Assembly (NCBI GenBank): GCA_947474635.1
Contig: CANJJB010000007.1
Location: forward strand, 1-53,213
Reading direction: 5' to 3'
Origin: Parachlamydiales bacterium
GTDB taxonomy: Bacteria; Chlamydiota; Chlamydiia; Chlamydiales; Rhabdochlamydiaceae
Length of the DNA: 53,213 bases
The translations under genes and the position numbers were made by a program. The stretch's first letter is position 1; each line of letters starts with the position of its first letter. Of this stretch, positions 33,587 to 42,145 are shown in pieces. Under the pieces are notes generated by a model. That model ran no database searches, was not told where the DNA came from, and saw only the letters and a list, made by a program, of their open reading frames with translations.

Positions 33587-34617
33587 TACTCGCCCGTAAG
33601 TGTAAAAGGAACAAAATTACCAGGAATATTTAATGACTTTTCATCGTAGCCAAATTGCTTATGCAGTTTTCTAACATAGAGAGAGAGCGTTTCCCCAACA
33701 GCTGCCTGAAGAAGTTCTTCTTTTATTCCTGTAACGACATCTTCAAAGGGAGGAGGCTCTTTTTTAATATGATCTTGGAGATAAAATAAACGATAGACAA
33801 CTGATTGATCTTTACTGATTTGTTCCACAGGAGCGCTCACATCTCCAACATGTAGCGCAGATAATGTGTCACGATGTGAAGCAGAAAGCTTTTTAGTTTC
33901 TTCCAGGTACTCAGGAGATAGATTAAAGAGAGTGCCCTCTTCTAGGGTATGCTCATCTTGCAGTTTTTGAGATGCGCTTTTCAGATCAAGATGGTCCTGC
34001 TTTATAAGATAAAAAACCTTGTCTGCAAGTAATTTGCCACTTTCTTTATCTTTGGAGCGAATTGAAAGCGTTTGATATTTCCATTCTTCTGTTGGTTGGT
34101 AAGCTAGGGCGTACGCTTCTTTAATTTCTTTTAAAGTCACTTTATTGAGTGCTTTGGTTGTCACTCGAAACCATTCCATCCGTTGTCTGACCATATCTTC
34201 ATGCACTTTTTTACGCGCTTCTTCAGGAGTTATGCCAATTTTATTGTAGGAGGCCATGACATTGGGGCCAAACCGAGATTGAATTTCTTCTCTTATTTCT
34301 CCATCTGATACTTTTATTTCACGTTTTTCAGCATCTGCCATCATGAGCTCGCCAACAATCATTTGATCGAGTGATGAGCGCCAGTTGCTCGTATAAAATT
34401 GATACCGCGCAATTGTAGAATCTGCGAGATCTGGATAGTATCTATTCAGATGTATATCCATTGTCTTCATTACATCTAAGACAGAAATTGTATTGTCATT
34501 TATTTTGACGAGAATGCGGTTGTTCACAACGAGTTGTTGAGAAGTGATGGGCGGTGCGCCCATTGGAGACTCAGCAAAAGCAAAAAAAGGAAGTAATAAT
34601 AATATAAGTAGTCGCAT
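33586..34617 (-). CDS. SurA-like periplasmic chaperone/isomerase
   Basis: 343 residues from the ATG at 34617. This start gives a clean signal peptide, MRLLILLLLPFFAFAES; the upstream ATG at 34644 would add nine residues. The mature protein begins with the SurA-type N-terminal fold: VVNNRILVKINDNTISVLDV, QMIVGELMMADAEKREIKV and a helix pattern near residues 85-165. A degenerate parvulin-like region (about 185-310) follows, in which I do not see a convincing active site. It probably escorts outer-membrane proteins. It lies between the rsmB-like gene and ksgA on the minus strand. Confidence 0.75.
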   Translation of the reverse strand: MRLLILLLLPFFAFAESPMGAPPITSQQLVVNNRILVKINDNTISVLDVMKTMDIHLNRYYPDLADSTIARYQFYTSNWRSSLDQMIVGELMMADAEKREIKVSDGEIREEIQSRFGPNVMASYNKIGITPEEARKKVHEDMVRQRMEWFRVTTKALNKVTLKEIKEAYALAYQPTEEWKYQTLSIRSKDKESGKLLADKVFYLIKQDHLDLKSASQKLQDEHTLEEGTLFNLSPEYLEETKKLSASHRDTLSALHVGDVSAPVEQISKDQSVVYRLFYLQDHIKKEPPPFEDVVTGIKEELLQAAVGETLSLYVRKLHKQFGYDEKSLNIPGNFVPFTLTGE

Positions 34618-34653
34618 AGTTGGCGCTACTATATCGCGTAGCATCAGGGGATG

Positions 34654-35736
34654 TCAAGCTTTGAGTCTTTCTAAAACCGCCCCAAAAAAACCATCCATTC
34701 CATCTTTTGCAGGAAAACTTTCGAACAGATGGACCATCTTAAGTTTAAATTTTTCTTGAAAATACAATACCTGCTGCATATTTTCTTGAGGGAGAATGCT
34801 GCAAGTCGCATATATAATTTTCCCTTGAGGATTGAGATAAGTTAATGCTTCTTCAAAAATCACCCTTTGTTCTTGCTGCAATCGTTCCAAGAAAGTAGTT
34901 GAAAATTTCCACTTAAGATCGGGATTACGTCTATAGGTGCCGGTTCCTGAGCAAGGGACATCAACTAGAACTCTATCCATTTTTTCTTTAAGGCCATCAT
35001 GAAGCCCAAATTGCACATTTTGGATGCCGGCTCTATTAGCTCTTTTTCTTGCTTCTTGGAGTGCAAGAGGGCGAATGTCGTGCAGATAGATTTGACCTTT
35101 ATTTTGCATGCTTGGCGCAAAGGCAAGAGTTTTTCCTCCAGCGCCTGCGCAAAAATCAAGCACTTGCTGTTTAGGTTGCGCATCTAGAAGAGAGCTGATG
35201 AGTTGACTTGCCTCATCTTGTACTTCAAATAGCCCTGCTTTGAATTCATCGAGCACCCAAAAATTTACGCGCTCATGAAATACAATGCCCGTTTGAGAGT
35301 GTTCACAAAGAGAAATGGGGTAAAGGTTTTTCCAGCGATAAAATAGTTCATCGCGTGATATTTTTAAGAGGTTGACCCTGATCGTAACAGGCGCTCTTGT
35401 GTTGCTGGCCAAACAAAATTCTTGGGTTTTTTCAGAGCCAAAAGCGTTTATCAGCAATGTATAGAGTTCTTCAGGGCAGCTGAAGCGAATATGTGGGGGA
35501 ATGGTAGAGTCGCTTATGTGAGCATAAGGATCAAAATTATCAAGATCAGCTTTTAAATATTCTACAAGACTTTTCCAGCGTATCCTTTCGTAAATGATTT
35601 CGCTCAAGTATTTTCGATCTTTTGATCCTAGCGCTTTATGCGCGCGAAAATAATGATTTAAAAAAACATCCAAGGGTGCTTTTTGAGATTCAAAGCTAGA
35701 GATCATTTGTAGGAGATGGTACGATCTAAATTTCAT
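34654..35736 (-). CDS. RsmB/Sun-family RNA (cytosine-5-)-methyltransferase
   Basis: 360 residues. The N-terminal 130 form a small RNA-binding domain (FRAHKALGSKDRKYLSE) that may be a shortened NusB-like part. The SAM site is VLDFCAGAGGKTLAF (about 185). The two cysteines of the reaction are in VDVPCSGTGTYRRNP (about 260) and IYATCSILPQENM (about 310). The usual DLCAAPGGKT has changed to DFCAGAGGKT. The 16S target (m5C967 in E. coli) is likely but not certain. The gap to the SurA-like gene is small and both share the strand. Confidence 0.9.
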   Translation of the reverse strand: MKFRSYHLLQMISSFESQKAPLDVFLNHYFRAHKALGSKDRKYLSEIIYERIRWKSLVEYLKADLDNFDPYAHISDSTIPPHIRFSCPEELYTLLINAFGSEKTQEFCLASNTRAPVTIRVNLLKISRDELFYRWKNLYPISLCEHSQTGIVFHERVNFWVLDEFKAGLFEVQDEASQLISSLLDAQPKQQVLDFCAGAGGKTLAFAPSMQNKGQIYLHDIRPLALQEARKRANRAGIQNVQFGLHDGLKEKMDRVLVDVPCSGTGTYRRNPDLKWKFSTTFLERLQQEQRVIFEEALTYLNPQGKIIYATCSILPQENMQQVLYFQEKFKLKMVHLFESFPAKDGMDGFFGAVLERLKA

Positions 35737-35818
35737 AGGTAGAGTGTATAATAAACATTAAAAGATTGCTCTAGAAAAATAAATTGTACTACTATACTCC
35801 TAACATAAGGAGCGGTGC

Positions 35819-36274
35819 GTGAAAGCTGTATTTGGGACATTAGGAAGGATCTGTTTAAGTTTGGTGTTTTTGTCTTCTGCATTTAGCAAAATTATTAATT
35901 GGGAAGGTAATTATCAATATTTAATGGCGGGACTTAACCATTGGCTTGAATATGCCACGCAAATGCCAGGGTTACACCAGTTCCTTGAGTTTGTTGTGCC
36001 TATTGCCCCTATTTTGCTAATTGTTGCAACCATTTTTGAGGGATTAGGAGGGCTGTTTATTTTGCTTGGCCTTAAACCGAGGGCAGGTGCCTTTTTGCTA
36101 GTTTTATTTTCAATTCCAACAACTTTACTTTTTCACGCTTTTTGGACCATCAAAGGCCCTGACCATGATGTGCAAATGATCATGTTTTTAAAAAATGTGA
36201 GTATTTTAGGGGGTCTTTTCCTTGTTTTGGCGTATGGTGGGAAAAAAGCTGCAAAGCCAGAGGTTAAAGCGTGA
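35819..36274 (+). CDS. DoxX-family membrane protein
   Basis: 151 residues with about four membrane segments. It starts with GTG at 35819, preceded by AAGGAG at good distance. The family pattern is CLSLVFLSSAFSKIINWEG at the start and ALLIVATIFEGLGGLFILLGLKPRAGAFLLVLFS, split here as FEGLGGLFILLGLKPRAG. DoxX proteins are small quinone- or thiol-linked membrane proteins of poorly known function. Its stop overlaps the GTG start of lnt in a 4-base GTGA, so it belongs to the lnt-lpxC run. Confidence 0.88.
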   Translation: MKAVFGTLGRICLSLVFLSSAFSKIINWEGNYQYLMAGLNHWLEYATQMPGLHQFLEFVVPIAPILLIVATIFEGLGGLFILLGLKPRAGAFLLVLFSIPTTLLFHAFWTIKGPDHDVQMIMFLKNVSILGGLFLVLAYGGKKAAKPEVKA

Positions 36275-37839
36275 AGAACTTTTTGCTCGTTTTTGTCAGT
36301 TGGGTAGTGGTGAGTTTTGGGCAGCCTGCATGGGTCCCTTTTTTAGCTCCCATTTCTGCATGCTTAGGCTATGGATTATTTTGGAGAGCTCTATTAAAAG
36401 TTCCTTCGCGCGCGCGTAGGTTTTTACTAGCAACCGGATGGTTTTGCCTTGTGCAGATGATTCAGCTTTCATGGATGACATCGACAGAATTTCAGGGACT
36501 TTATATTCTCGCTGTATATGCAGCTTTATGCCTTTTTCTTGGGCTTCAATTTGGAGCTGTCTCTGCTTATATTGATCGTATTCCCTATATTGCAATTGCC
36601 TCTATTTGGACATTGATTGAGTGGGCAAGGCTTTACTTCTTCTGCGGATTTTCATGGAATCCTCTCGGTCTTAGTTTAACAGCGTTTGTCCCTTCGATGC
36701 AGATGGCTTCTGTCTTTGGAATTTTCGGCCTTTCTTTCTGGGTTGTTATCACCAATTTAGCGATCGTCAAGAAAAAATGGGCGGTTTGGGGAGCTCTAGC
36801 TCTTTTCCCTTATATTTTTGGTTGGGGACATATTTTTTTCCATGCAGCAGATTTAGAAAATAGTCAGGAGCTCTCTGTTGCACTTGTTCAGACGGGTTTG
36901 CTTCCTTCACAAAAAACATTGATGGATAAGAGGGAATCGGAATTTGTTTCTCCTTATGATCAGTGGAGAAGAATTCTCACCCTTCTTAAGGAAAATCCCA
37001 AAAAAGTTGATCTAATTGTGTTGCCAGAATATGCCGTTCCTATTTCGGCAGAAGTAGATGCCTACTCCTTTGAGACCACCCGCTATATTTTGCAAGATGT
37101 GATGAAGAAAGATATTTCGACTCTTTTACCCCAGAGATCGCCTTTAACAAAGGTGTCTAATAATTTTTGGGTAAGACTCATTGCAGATGTTTTTTCTGCA
37201 GAAGTGGTTGTGGGGCTAGATGCAAGAGACGGGCACCAACATTTTTCTTCAGCTTTTCATGTGTTGCCACATACCTTACAAGCCAATCGCTATGAAAAAC
37301 AAATCCTTGTTCCTTTAGCCGAATATCTTCCGTTTAGTTGGTTAAAAAATTTAACATCTATGTATGGAATTACAGAATTTTTTACACATGGCAAAGAGTC
37401 AAAAGTTTTTTCAGGAAAAGTTCCTCTTTCTATTTCCATCTGTTACGAAGAGACTTTTTCTCAGCTGATCAGAGAAGGAAGGCAAAAAGGAGCCGAATTG
37501 TTAGTGAATGTTACGAATGATAATTGGTACCCCAACTCTCATCTTTCTAGGCAACATTTTGACCATGGCAGAATTAGAGCAATAGAAAATGGTGTTCCCC
37601 TGGTACGTGCTTGCAATACAGGCGTAACAGCTGTCATTGACAGCTTAGGGCGGACCCTTGCCAAAATCACAGACGAGCGTAAAGCTGCCGTATTAGTCAC
37701 TAAAGTTCCTCTTTACCATTACCGAACCCTATTTACCTTTTGGGGCAATTTTGGCATTTTAGGGGTGTGTATTGGGTTTTTAGGTCTTTCTTATTGGAAA
37801 TCACGCAAGTGTCCCTCCGATTTAACTTGTCCAAAATAG
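36271..37839 (+). CDS. lnt: Apolipoprotein N-acyltransferase
   Basis: Adds the third acyl chain to lipoproteins. 522 residues: an N-terminal membrane part with about seven segments (residues 1-200), then a nitrilase-like domain. The catalytic triad is present: E253 in LPEYAVP, K343 in YEKQILVPLAEYLPF and C391 in ICYEETF. A last membrane segment lies near 490-512 (GNFGILGVCIGFLGLSY). It starts with GTG overlapping the DoxX stop. Several lipoproteins in this window would be its substrates. Confidence 0.94.
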   Translation: MKNFLLVFVSWVVVSFGQPAWVPFLAPISACLGYGLFWRALLKVPSRARRFLLATGWFCLVQMIQLSWMTSTEFQGLYILAVYAALCLFLGLQFGAVSAYIDRIPYIAIASIWTLIEWARLYFFCGFSWNPLGLSLTAFVPSMQMASVFGIFGLSFWVVITNLAIVKKKWAVWGALALFPYIFGWGHIFFHAADLENSQELSVALVQTGLLPSQKTLMDKRESEFVSPYDQWRRILTLLKENPKKVDLIVLPEYAVPISAEVDAYSFETTRYILQDVMKKDISTLLPQRSPLTKVSNNFWVRLIADVFSAEVVVGLDARDGHQHFSSAFHVLPHTLQANRYEKQILVPLAEYLPFSWLKNLTSMYGITEFFTHGKESKVFSGKVPLSISICYEETFSQLIREGRQKGAELLVNVTNDNWYPNSHLSRQHFDHGRIRAIENGVPLVRACNTGVTAVIDSLGRTLAKITDERKAAVLVTKVPLYHYRTLFTFWGNFGILGVCIGFLGLSYWKSRKCPSDLTCPK

Positions 37840-37863
37840 AGCAAATTAGCTAACTTTTTCTCT

Positions 37864-38721
37864 ATGGGCATAAATTATCAGAAAACTCTAAAAAAAGAAG
37901 TTGTCTTTTCGGGAAAAGGCGTTTTTGAGGGGCAACAAGCCGTCGTTCGATTAATCCCTGCACCTCCAGGCACAGGCATCATTTTCAAGCGTGTTGATTT
38001 GGAAGGCAAACCTTCCATTCCAGCGCAGCTAGATTTTGTAAGCCCATCTACACGTTGTACAAAAATTGAGCAAGGGAAGGCAGGTGTCTTAACCATTGAG
38101 CACTTGATGGCAGCGTTGTACAGTGCCGGCATCGATAATCTCTATGTGGAAGTAGACGGCCCCGAAATCCCTATTTTAGACGGAAGCTCTCTTCTTTTTA
38201 GTCAGATGATTCAATCTGCAGGCGTACTTGAGCAAGATCAAGAGAAGACTATTTATAAACTTTTAGAGCCTATTTCATGGAGCCAGGGCGATACTCATAT
38301 CATTGCTCTTCCTTCAGATGAGTACCGCATAAGCTACACGTTGCATTATCCACACTCTCCTTACCTGCGTTCACAATATTATTCGTACGCTGTGAGTTCC
38401 GAGAATTTTTTAAAAGAAATAGCGCCTTCAAGAACCTTTGCTTTGTATGAAGAAATTGAGTTTCTATTGCAAAAGGGGATTTTAAAAGAAGGGGCCTCTT
38501 TAGAGAATGGAGTTGTGATTAAAGGTTCTGAGGTATTAAATCCAGAAGGAGTGCGCTTTCCGGATGAAATGGTGCGACACAAGATTTTAGATATGATAGG
38601 GGACCTATCCTTGATAGGGTCTTCTTTTGTAGCTCATATTATCGCCATTAAATCGGGTCATGCGGCAAATCACTTATTTGGAAAAGAGCTTAAAAATATA
38701 TTAATGAGGTCTGTAGTATGA
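37864..38721 (+). CDS. lpxC: UDP-3-O-acyl-N-acetylglucosamine deacetylase
   Basis: Zinc hydrolase committing UDP-acyl-GlcNAc to lipid A. 285 residues, in the normal range for chlamydial LpxC. The metal ligands are in LTIEHLMAALYSAGIDN (H) and in VRHKILDMIGDLSLIG (H and D). The catalytic histidine is probably in IKSGHAANHLF. The order lpxC-fabZ-lpxA-fmt is a single operon: the stop overlaps the ATG of fabZ by 4 bp. The ATG at 37864 lies 24 bp after lnt. Confidence 0.96.
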   Translation: MGINYQKTLKKEVVFSGKGVFEGQQAVVRLIPAPPGTGIIFKRVDLEGKPSIPAQLDFVSPSTRCTKIEQGKAGVLTIEHLMAALYSAGIDNLYVEVDGPEIPILDGSSLLFSQMIQSAGVLEQDQEKTIYKLLEPISWSQGDTHIIALPSDEYRISYTLHYPHSPYLRSQYYSYAVSSENFLKEIAPSRTFALYEEIEFLLQKGILKEGASLENGVVIKGSEVLNPEGVRFPDEMVRHKILDMIGDLSLIGSSFVAHIIAIKSGHAANHLFGKELKNILMRSVV

Positions 38722-39188
38722 TGGATACCCAAGCGTCGAGACATCAAATTCTTTTAGATGCTAAGAAAATAGCTAAAATCTTGCCCCACCGCTACCCCTT
38801 TCTGCTTGTCGATCGCATACTCCACCTCGATTTAGAAGAAAATGTTATCATTGGTCAGAAAAATGTGACAATGAATGAACATTTTTTTGTAGGACATTTC
38901 CCTGAAGCTCCCATTATGCCAGGCGTGCTTATTTTAGAAGCTCTTGCTCAAACAGGTGGGATTTTAGTGCATCAGAAATTACAAACTGATAAAATTGCCG
39001 TGCTTCTTACTGTTAACAATGCTAAATTTCGTAAACCCGTTATTCCAGGTGATGTTTTGCTTTTGCATATCATAGGGCAACACATCAGTTTCAAAGGTGG
39101 TAAGGTAGTAGCAAAAGCAATGGTCAATGATCAGGTTGTTGTAGAGGCTGAGATTGGATTTGCGCTAATAGATCGGAATCAACTTTAA
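38718..39188 (+). CDS. fabZ: 3-hydroxyacyl-[acyl-carrier-protein] dehydratase
   Basis: Dehydrates hydroxyacyl-ACP in fatty acid synthesis. 156 residues with the hot-dog fold signature: PHRYPFLLVDRILHLD, then GHFPEAPIMPGVLILEALAQ with catalytic His and Glu, and GDVLLLHIIG. It starts with ATGATG at the lpxC stop. Its position between lpxC and lpxA suggests that it keeps hydroxyacyl-ACP shared with lipid A synthesis in balance. Confidence 0.97.
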   Translation: MMDTQASRHQILLDAKKIAKILPHRYPFLLVDRILHLDLEENVIIGQKNVTMNEHFFVGHFPEAPIMPGVLILEALAQTGGILVHQKLQTDKIAVLLTVNNAKFRKPVIPGDVLLLHIIGQHISFKGGKVVAKAMVNDQVVVEAEIGFALIDRNQL

Positions 39189-39201
39189 AAATTAGGTGAG
39201 T

Positions 39202-40056
39202 ATGTCAAAGACAAATATCCATCCGACTGCCATCGTTGAACCCAATGCCAAAATTGGTCAGGGTGTCACAGTAGAGGCCTATGCGACGATTAAAGGCACA
39301 GTGACCATTGAAGATAATGTCACGATTAAATCATATGCGTATATTGATGGATATACGACGATCGGATCGGGCACAACCATTTGGCCTTTTGCAAGTATCG
39401 GAACAAAAACTCAAGACCGCAAATTCCGCGGTGAAAAAACCTTCGTTGTCATTGGAAAAAATTGTGAAATCAGAGAATACGTCTCTGTGAACGCCTCTTG
39501 CCAAGAAAACTCCGTTGTCCGCGTAGGAGATAACTGTCTTATCATGGCTTATTGCCATGTCGCCCACAATTGTGAAGTCGGCAACAACGTGACAATGGCA
39601 AACGGCGTCAATTTAGCAGGTCATGTGATCATCGAGGATTTTGCCAATATCGGCGGCATGACAGCTGTGCATCAGTTTACACGTATCGGCTGCTATTCCA
39701 TGGTAGGTGGTTTTAGTAGAGTAACACACGATGTTCCTCCCTATACCATCGGAGCAGGCGTTCCTTATAAGTTAGGAGGTCTTAATCTCATTGGTCTCAA
39801 AAGACATGGATTTCCTTTCGAAGTGCGCAAAGACTTAACAAAAGCGTTCCGCCTCATCTACAGATCAGGAATATATCTTTCTGAAGCCTTAGAGCGCATT
39901 AAAAAAGAAATCAAACCCTCTCTCTATATCAAACACTGGCTAGAGTTTTGCCTCGCTTCCCGCAGAGGTCTCATCGATCTCCAGGGTGTCACGCTTCAAC
40001 CTCAAGAGCCTTTTGAAAGAGAATACGAAGAGTTGTTAGAAGAAGAAGTCACGTGA
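39202..40056 (+). CDS. lpxA: Acyl-ACP--UDP-N-acetylglucosamine O-acyltransferase
   Basis: First acylation of lipid A. 284 residues in a left-handed beta-helix of hexapeptide repeats (about residues 8-190), with the catalytic His region IMAYCHVAHNCEVGNN and GGMTAVHQFTRIG. The C-terminal helical part has LKRHGFPFEVRKDL. I prefer the ATG at 39202 because AGGTGAGT puts a ribosome site about 5 bases before it; the GTG at 39196 in frame would lie inside that site. Its end overlaps fmt in GTGA. Confidence 0.95.
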   Translation: MSKTNIHPTAIVEPNAKIGQGVTVEAYATIKGTVTIEDNVTIKSYAYIDGYTTIGSGTTIWPFASIGTKTQDRKFRGEKTFVVIGKNCEIREYVSVNASCQENSVVRVGDNCLIMAYCHVAHNCEVGNNVTMANGVNLAGHVIIEDFANIGGMTAVHQFTRIGCYSMVGGFSRVTHDVPPYTIGAGVPYKLGGLNLIGLKRHGFPFEVRKDLTKAFRLIYRSGIYLSEALERIKKEIKPSLYIKHWLEFCLASRRGLIDLQGVTLQPQEPFEREYEELLEEEVT

Positions 40057-40988
40057 ATGTTGTTTTTTTTGGAACCTCTGCCTTTGCAGCAAGAGTCCTC
40101 AGAGATTTAATTCATCATCATATTTCTATTGTTGCGATTATCACGCGACCTGATAAACCAAAAGGTAGATCTCTCAACCTGCTTCCCCCACCTGTCAAAG
40201 AAGAAGCCTTAAAACTCGCACTAGACATTCCCATTTATCAACCTACAAAAGCTTCCACACCTGAATTTGCAGAGATATTAAAAAAGTACGCGCCCGACCT
40301 CTTTGTTGTTGTTGCCTACGGAGAAATCATCAAAACGCTACTTCTTGATATCCCTTCTAAGGGCTGCATCAACGTCCACGCAAGCCTTCTTCCTAAATAC
40401 CGCGGCGCCTCACCGATCCAGCGCTGCCTCATGCATGGAGAGAAAGAGACAGGCATAACCATTATGCAGATGGTTTTAGAAATGGATGCAGGGGATATGC
40501 TCTCTGTTGTCAAAACGCCTATTACCCCCGAAGTGACATTTGGCGAGCTTGATCAACGACTTAGTGAGCTAGCCACTCCTGCTCTCATAAAAGTGATCGA
40601 GCAAATCGAAAGCGGTACTGCCCAAACAACACCCCAGGATCACACGCAAGCAACTTTTACCCCCAAGCTGACTGCTGGAGAAGAAGAGATCCATTGGGAA
40701 AAATCAGCGGATGAGCTCCATAATCTCATTCGGGCCCTTTCTCCCTTTCCCGGCGCATGGTGCTTTGTTCAAATCGGCCCTGAAAAAAAGCGTTTAAAAA
40801 TAAAATTATCACAAGTCGAATCATCCCTCCATGGCAAGCCAGGCGAGGTTTTAAGCCTTTCAAAACAAGACTTGATTGTTGCCTGCGGAAAAGGCGCTCT
40901 CCGCCTCATCCAAGTTCAGCTAGAAGGAAAGAGACTTATGACGATAAAAGAGTTTCTCCAGGGCCTCCACAGTCCAATTATTTTTTAG
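40053..40988 (+). CDS. fmt: Methionyl-tRNA formyltransferase
   Basis: Formylates initiator Met-tRNA. 311 residues, normal. The folate domain has NVVFFGTSAFAARVL, RPDKPKGR and the active-site region CINVHASLLPKYRGASPIQ and TGITIMQMVLEMDAGDML. The C-terminal OB-like domain starts at about residue 210. It begins with GTG overlapping the lpxA stop. The last gene of the lpx run. Confidence 0.97.
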   Translation: MNVVFFGTSAFAARVLRDLIHHHISIVAIITRPDKPKGRSLNLLPPPVKEEALKLALDIPIYQPTKASTPEFAEILKKYAPDLFVVVAYGEIIKTLLLDIPSKGCINVHASLLPKYRGASPIQRCLMHGEKETGITIMQMVLEMDAGDMLSVVKTPITPEVTFGELDQRLSELATPALIKVIEQIESGTAQTTPQDHTQATFTPKLTAGEEEIHWEKSADELHNLIRALSPFPGAWCFVQIGPEKKRLKIKLSQVESSLHGKPGEVLSLSKQDLIVACGKGALRLIQVQLEGKRLMTIKEFLQGLHSPIIF

Positions 40989-41048
40989 CCTTTCTCCTTG
41001 CCTTATTTTACTTACATCCCTTACAATTTCCCTTCAATTAATGACCTT

Positions 41049-41056
41049 AAAGGAGG
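41049..41056 (+). promoter_or_regulatory. Strong ribosome binding site that sets the next start
   Basis: AAAGGAGG lies 4 bases before the ATG at 41061. An in-frame start 21 codons upstream (40998) lies just after the fmt stop and has no such site, so translation should begin at 41061. It is one of the few near-complete sites in this window. Confidence 0.8.
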
Positions 41057-41060
41057 TTTT

Positions 41061-41963
41061 ATGGATGGAGTTATTAGAAGCGGATGCAGCGGTCTTTACG
41101 CAGGTGCAGAGATAGTTCGCCAAGTTGCCAAACATGCGGGTTCGACCTATTTATCTGAGAATCTAAAAGATATGTATACGCGCATTGAAAGTCTGAGTAT
41201 TTTAACAACATTTATTAATAGAACTTTTGCCTTTGCTACAGCGGGACATGCATTTTTAAAATTAAATGTTTTAAGTGGAAGAATGCAAAATGGCATGAGC
41301 GCGATTTCTCGCGATTTAAAAGGCTATGCGGATTCAACTTATCTTGCAGCGCCCTTTAACAAAATATGGGAATTTAAAAATTCTAGCAATGCTCTTGAAG
41401 ATAATATAAGCAATATGTTTTTGGGTTATCCGCGCGCAGACCTTACTAAAGATCTCGTATTAGCGGGCATCACGAAAATCATTAAGAGTTCTAAAGGTTT
41501 TGCGGATGGCTTTTCCTTTATAAGTGCAAGGCTGTTTAATGGATTTTCTCTAGCAAGTTTTGCTCCTAAGGCTTCAACAGTTTTCTCTTGGGTAATAGGG
41601 GATAAAGTGGCATGCGCAAGTTGTGTTGCTAATATATATCTGGATGTTAAAGATATGTCTATACAAAAGCTTGGAAAAGCTGCTTCTGCGTTAAAAGCTG
41701 CTGCTTTTACAAATGGGTTTTCTGATAGACGGATCGGGGATGAAGACAAAAGAGTGGTTACAAAAACTTTAGACGCTACGCTCAATGCCTCCCTTCTGGT
41801 GATGGGTGTGTGTAGGATTTTTGCAGATCGAGTGGGAAAAAACCGAGCCCTCGGCCTTTGCCAGGTTCTTGCGATTGGAACATGCATGACATCTAGTATT
41901 CTACTGAATCGTTGGACGTTTATGTCAAAAGATGTTCCTGCCTCCCAACAGCACGCTAACTAA
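41061..41963 (+). CDS. Predicted membrane protein at the chlamydial Cap1 position
   Basis: A 300-residue protein with no recognised domain. It contains hydrophobic or glycine/alanine-rich stretches at about 45-65 (LTTFINRTFAFATAGHAFL), 155-200 and 245-275 (SLLVMGVCRIFADR, LCQVLAIGTCMTSSILL). It lies exactly between fmt and rplC, where Chlamydia has the inclusion-membrane protein Cap1 of about the same length, as I recall. Clear sequence similarity cannot be judged by eye. It may be a host-facing type III secreted protein; that is inference. Confidence 0.72.
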   Translation: MDGVIRSGCSGLYAGAEIVRQVAKHAGSTYLSENLKDMYTRIESLSILTTFINRTFAFATAGHAFLKLNVLSGRMQNGMSAISRDLKGYADSTYLAAPFNKIWEFKNSSNALEDNISNMFLGYPRADLTKDLVLAGITKIIKSSKGFADGFSFISARLFNGFSLASFAPKASTVFSWVIGDKVACASCVANIYLDVKDMSIQKLGKAASALKAAAFTNGFSDRRIGDEDKRVVTKTLDATLNASLLVMGVCRIFADRVGKNRALGLCQVLAIGTCMTSSILLNRWTFMSKDVPASQQHAN

Positions 41964-41992
41964 GTGTATTCTAAAACATAGTTTTACACTTT

Positions 41993-42021
41993 GGCAGGAG
42001 GAAGAGAGTCTTTCTCCTGTC
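41993..42021 (+). other. Stable hairpin after the Cap1-position gene
   Basis: A 13-bp stem with two G-T pairs and a GAG loop (arms 41993-42005 and 42009-42021) lies 30 bp after the stop. It has no T-run after it, so it is not a normal rho-independent terminator. It may end the upstream transcript or be part of the leader of the ribosomal operon. Confidence 0.55.
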
Positions 42022-42047
42022 ATCTGAAAGAAATCTATTGTAGAAAA

Positions 42048-42107
42048 ATGAAGCGATTTGTTAGCCTTCTCGCTTTGACCCTCGTGCTGGCAGCAAAGCT
42101 GTTCTAA
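42048..42107 (+). CDS. Possible 19-residue leader peptide before rplC
   Basis: ATG at 42048 opens MKRFVSLLALTLVLAAKLF and stops with TAA at 42105-42107, 38 bp before the rplC start. It looks like a signal-peptide-like hydrophobic sequence. GCTTTG (42072-42077) and CAAAGC (42094-42099) within it could form a hairpin. There is no good ribosome site. It could be a regulatory leader of the ribosomal operon or chance. Confidence 0.25.
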   Translation: MKRFVSLLALTLVLAAKLF

Positions 42108-42145
42108 GAAGAGTGGGAAAAAAAGGCTTTGAAAAAAGGATTGTT

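Noticed and set aside
40998-41060. Upstream ATG as the start of the Cap1-position gene
   Set aside because: It lies before the AAAGGAGG site and would place that site inside the coding sequence.
41426-41887. A 153-codon minus-strand open frame opposite the Cap1-position gene
   Set aside because: The plus strand has a near-perfect ribosome site and the right context; the minus frame has neither.
42113-42145. Upstream ATG as the rplC start
   Set aside because: The eleven added residues do not resemble L3, and the ribosome site AAAAGGA fits the ATG at 42146.
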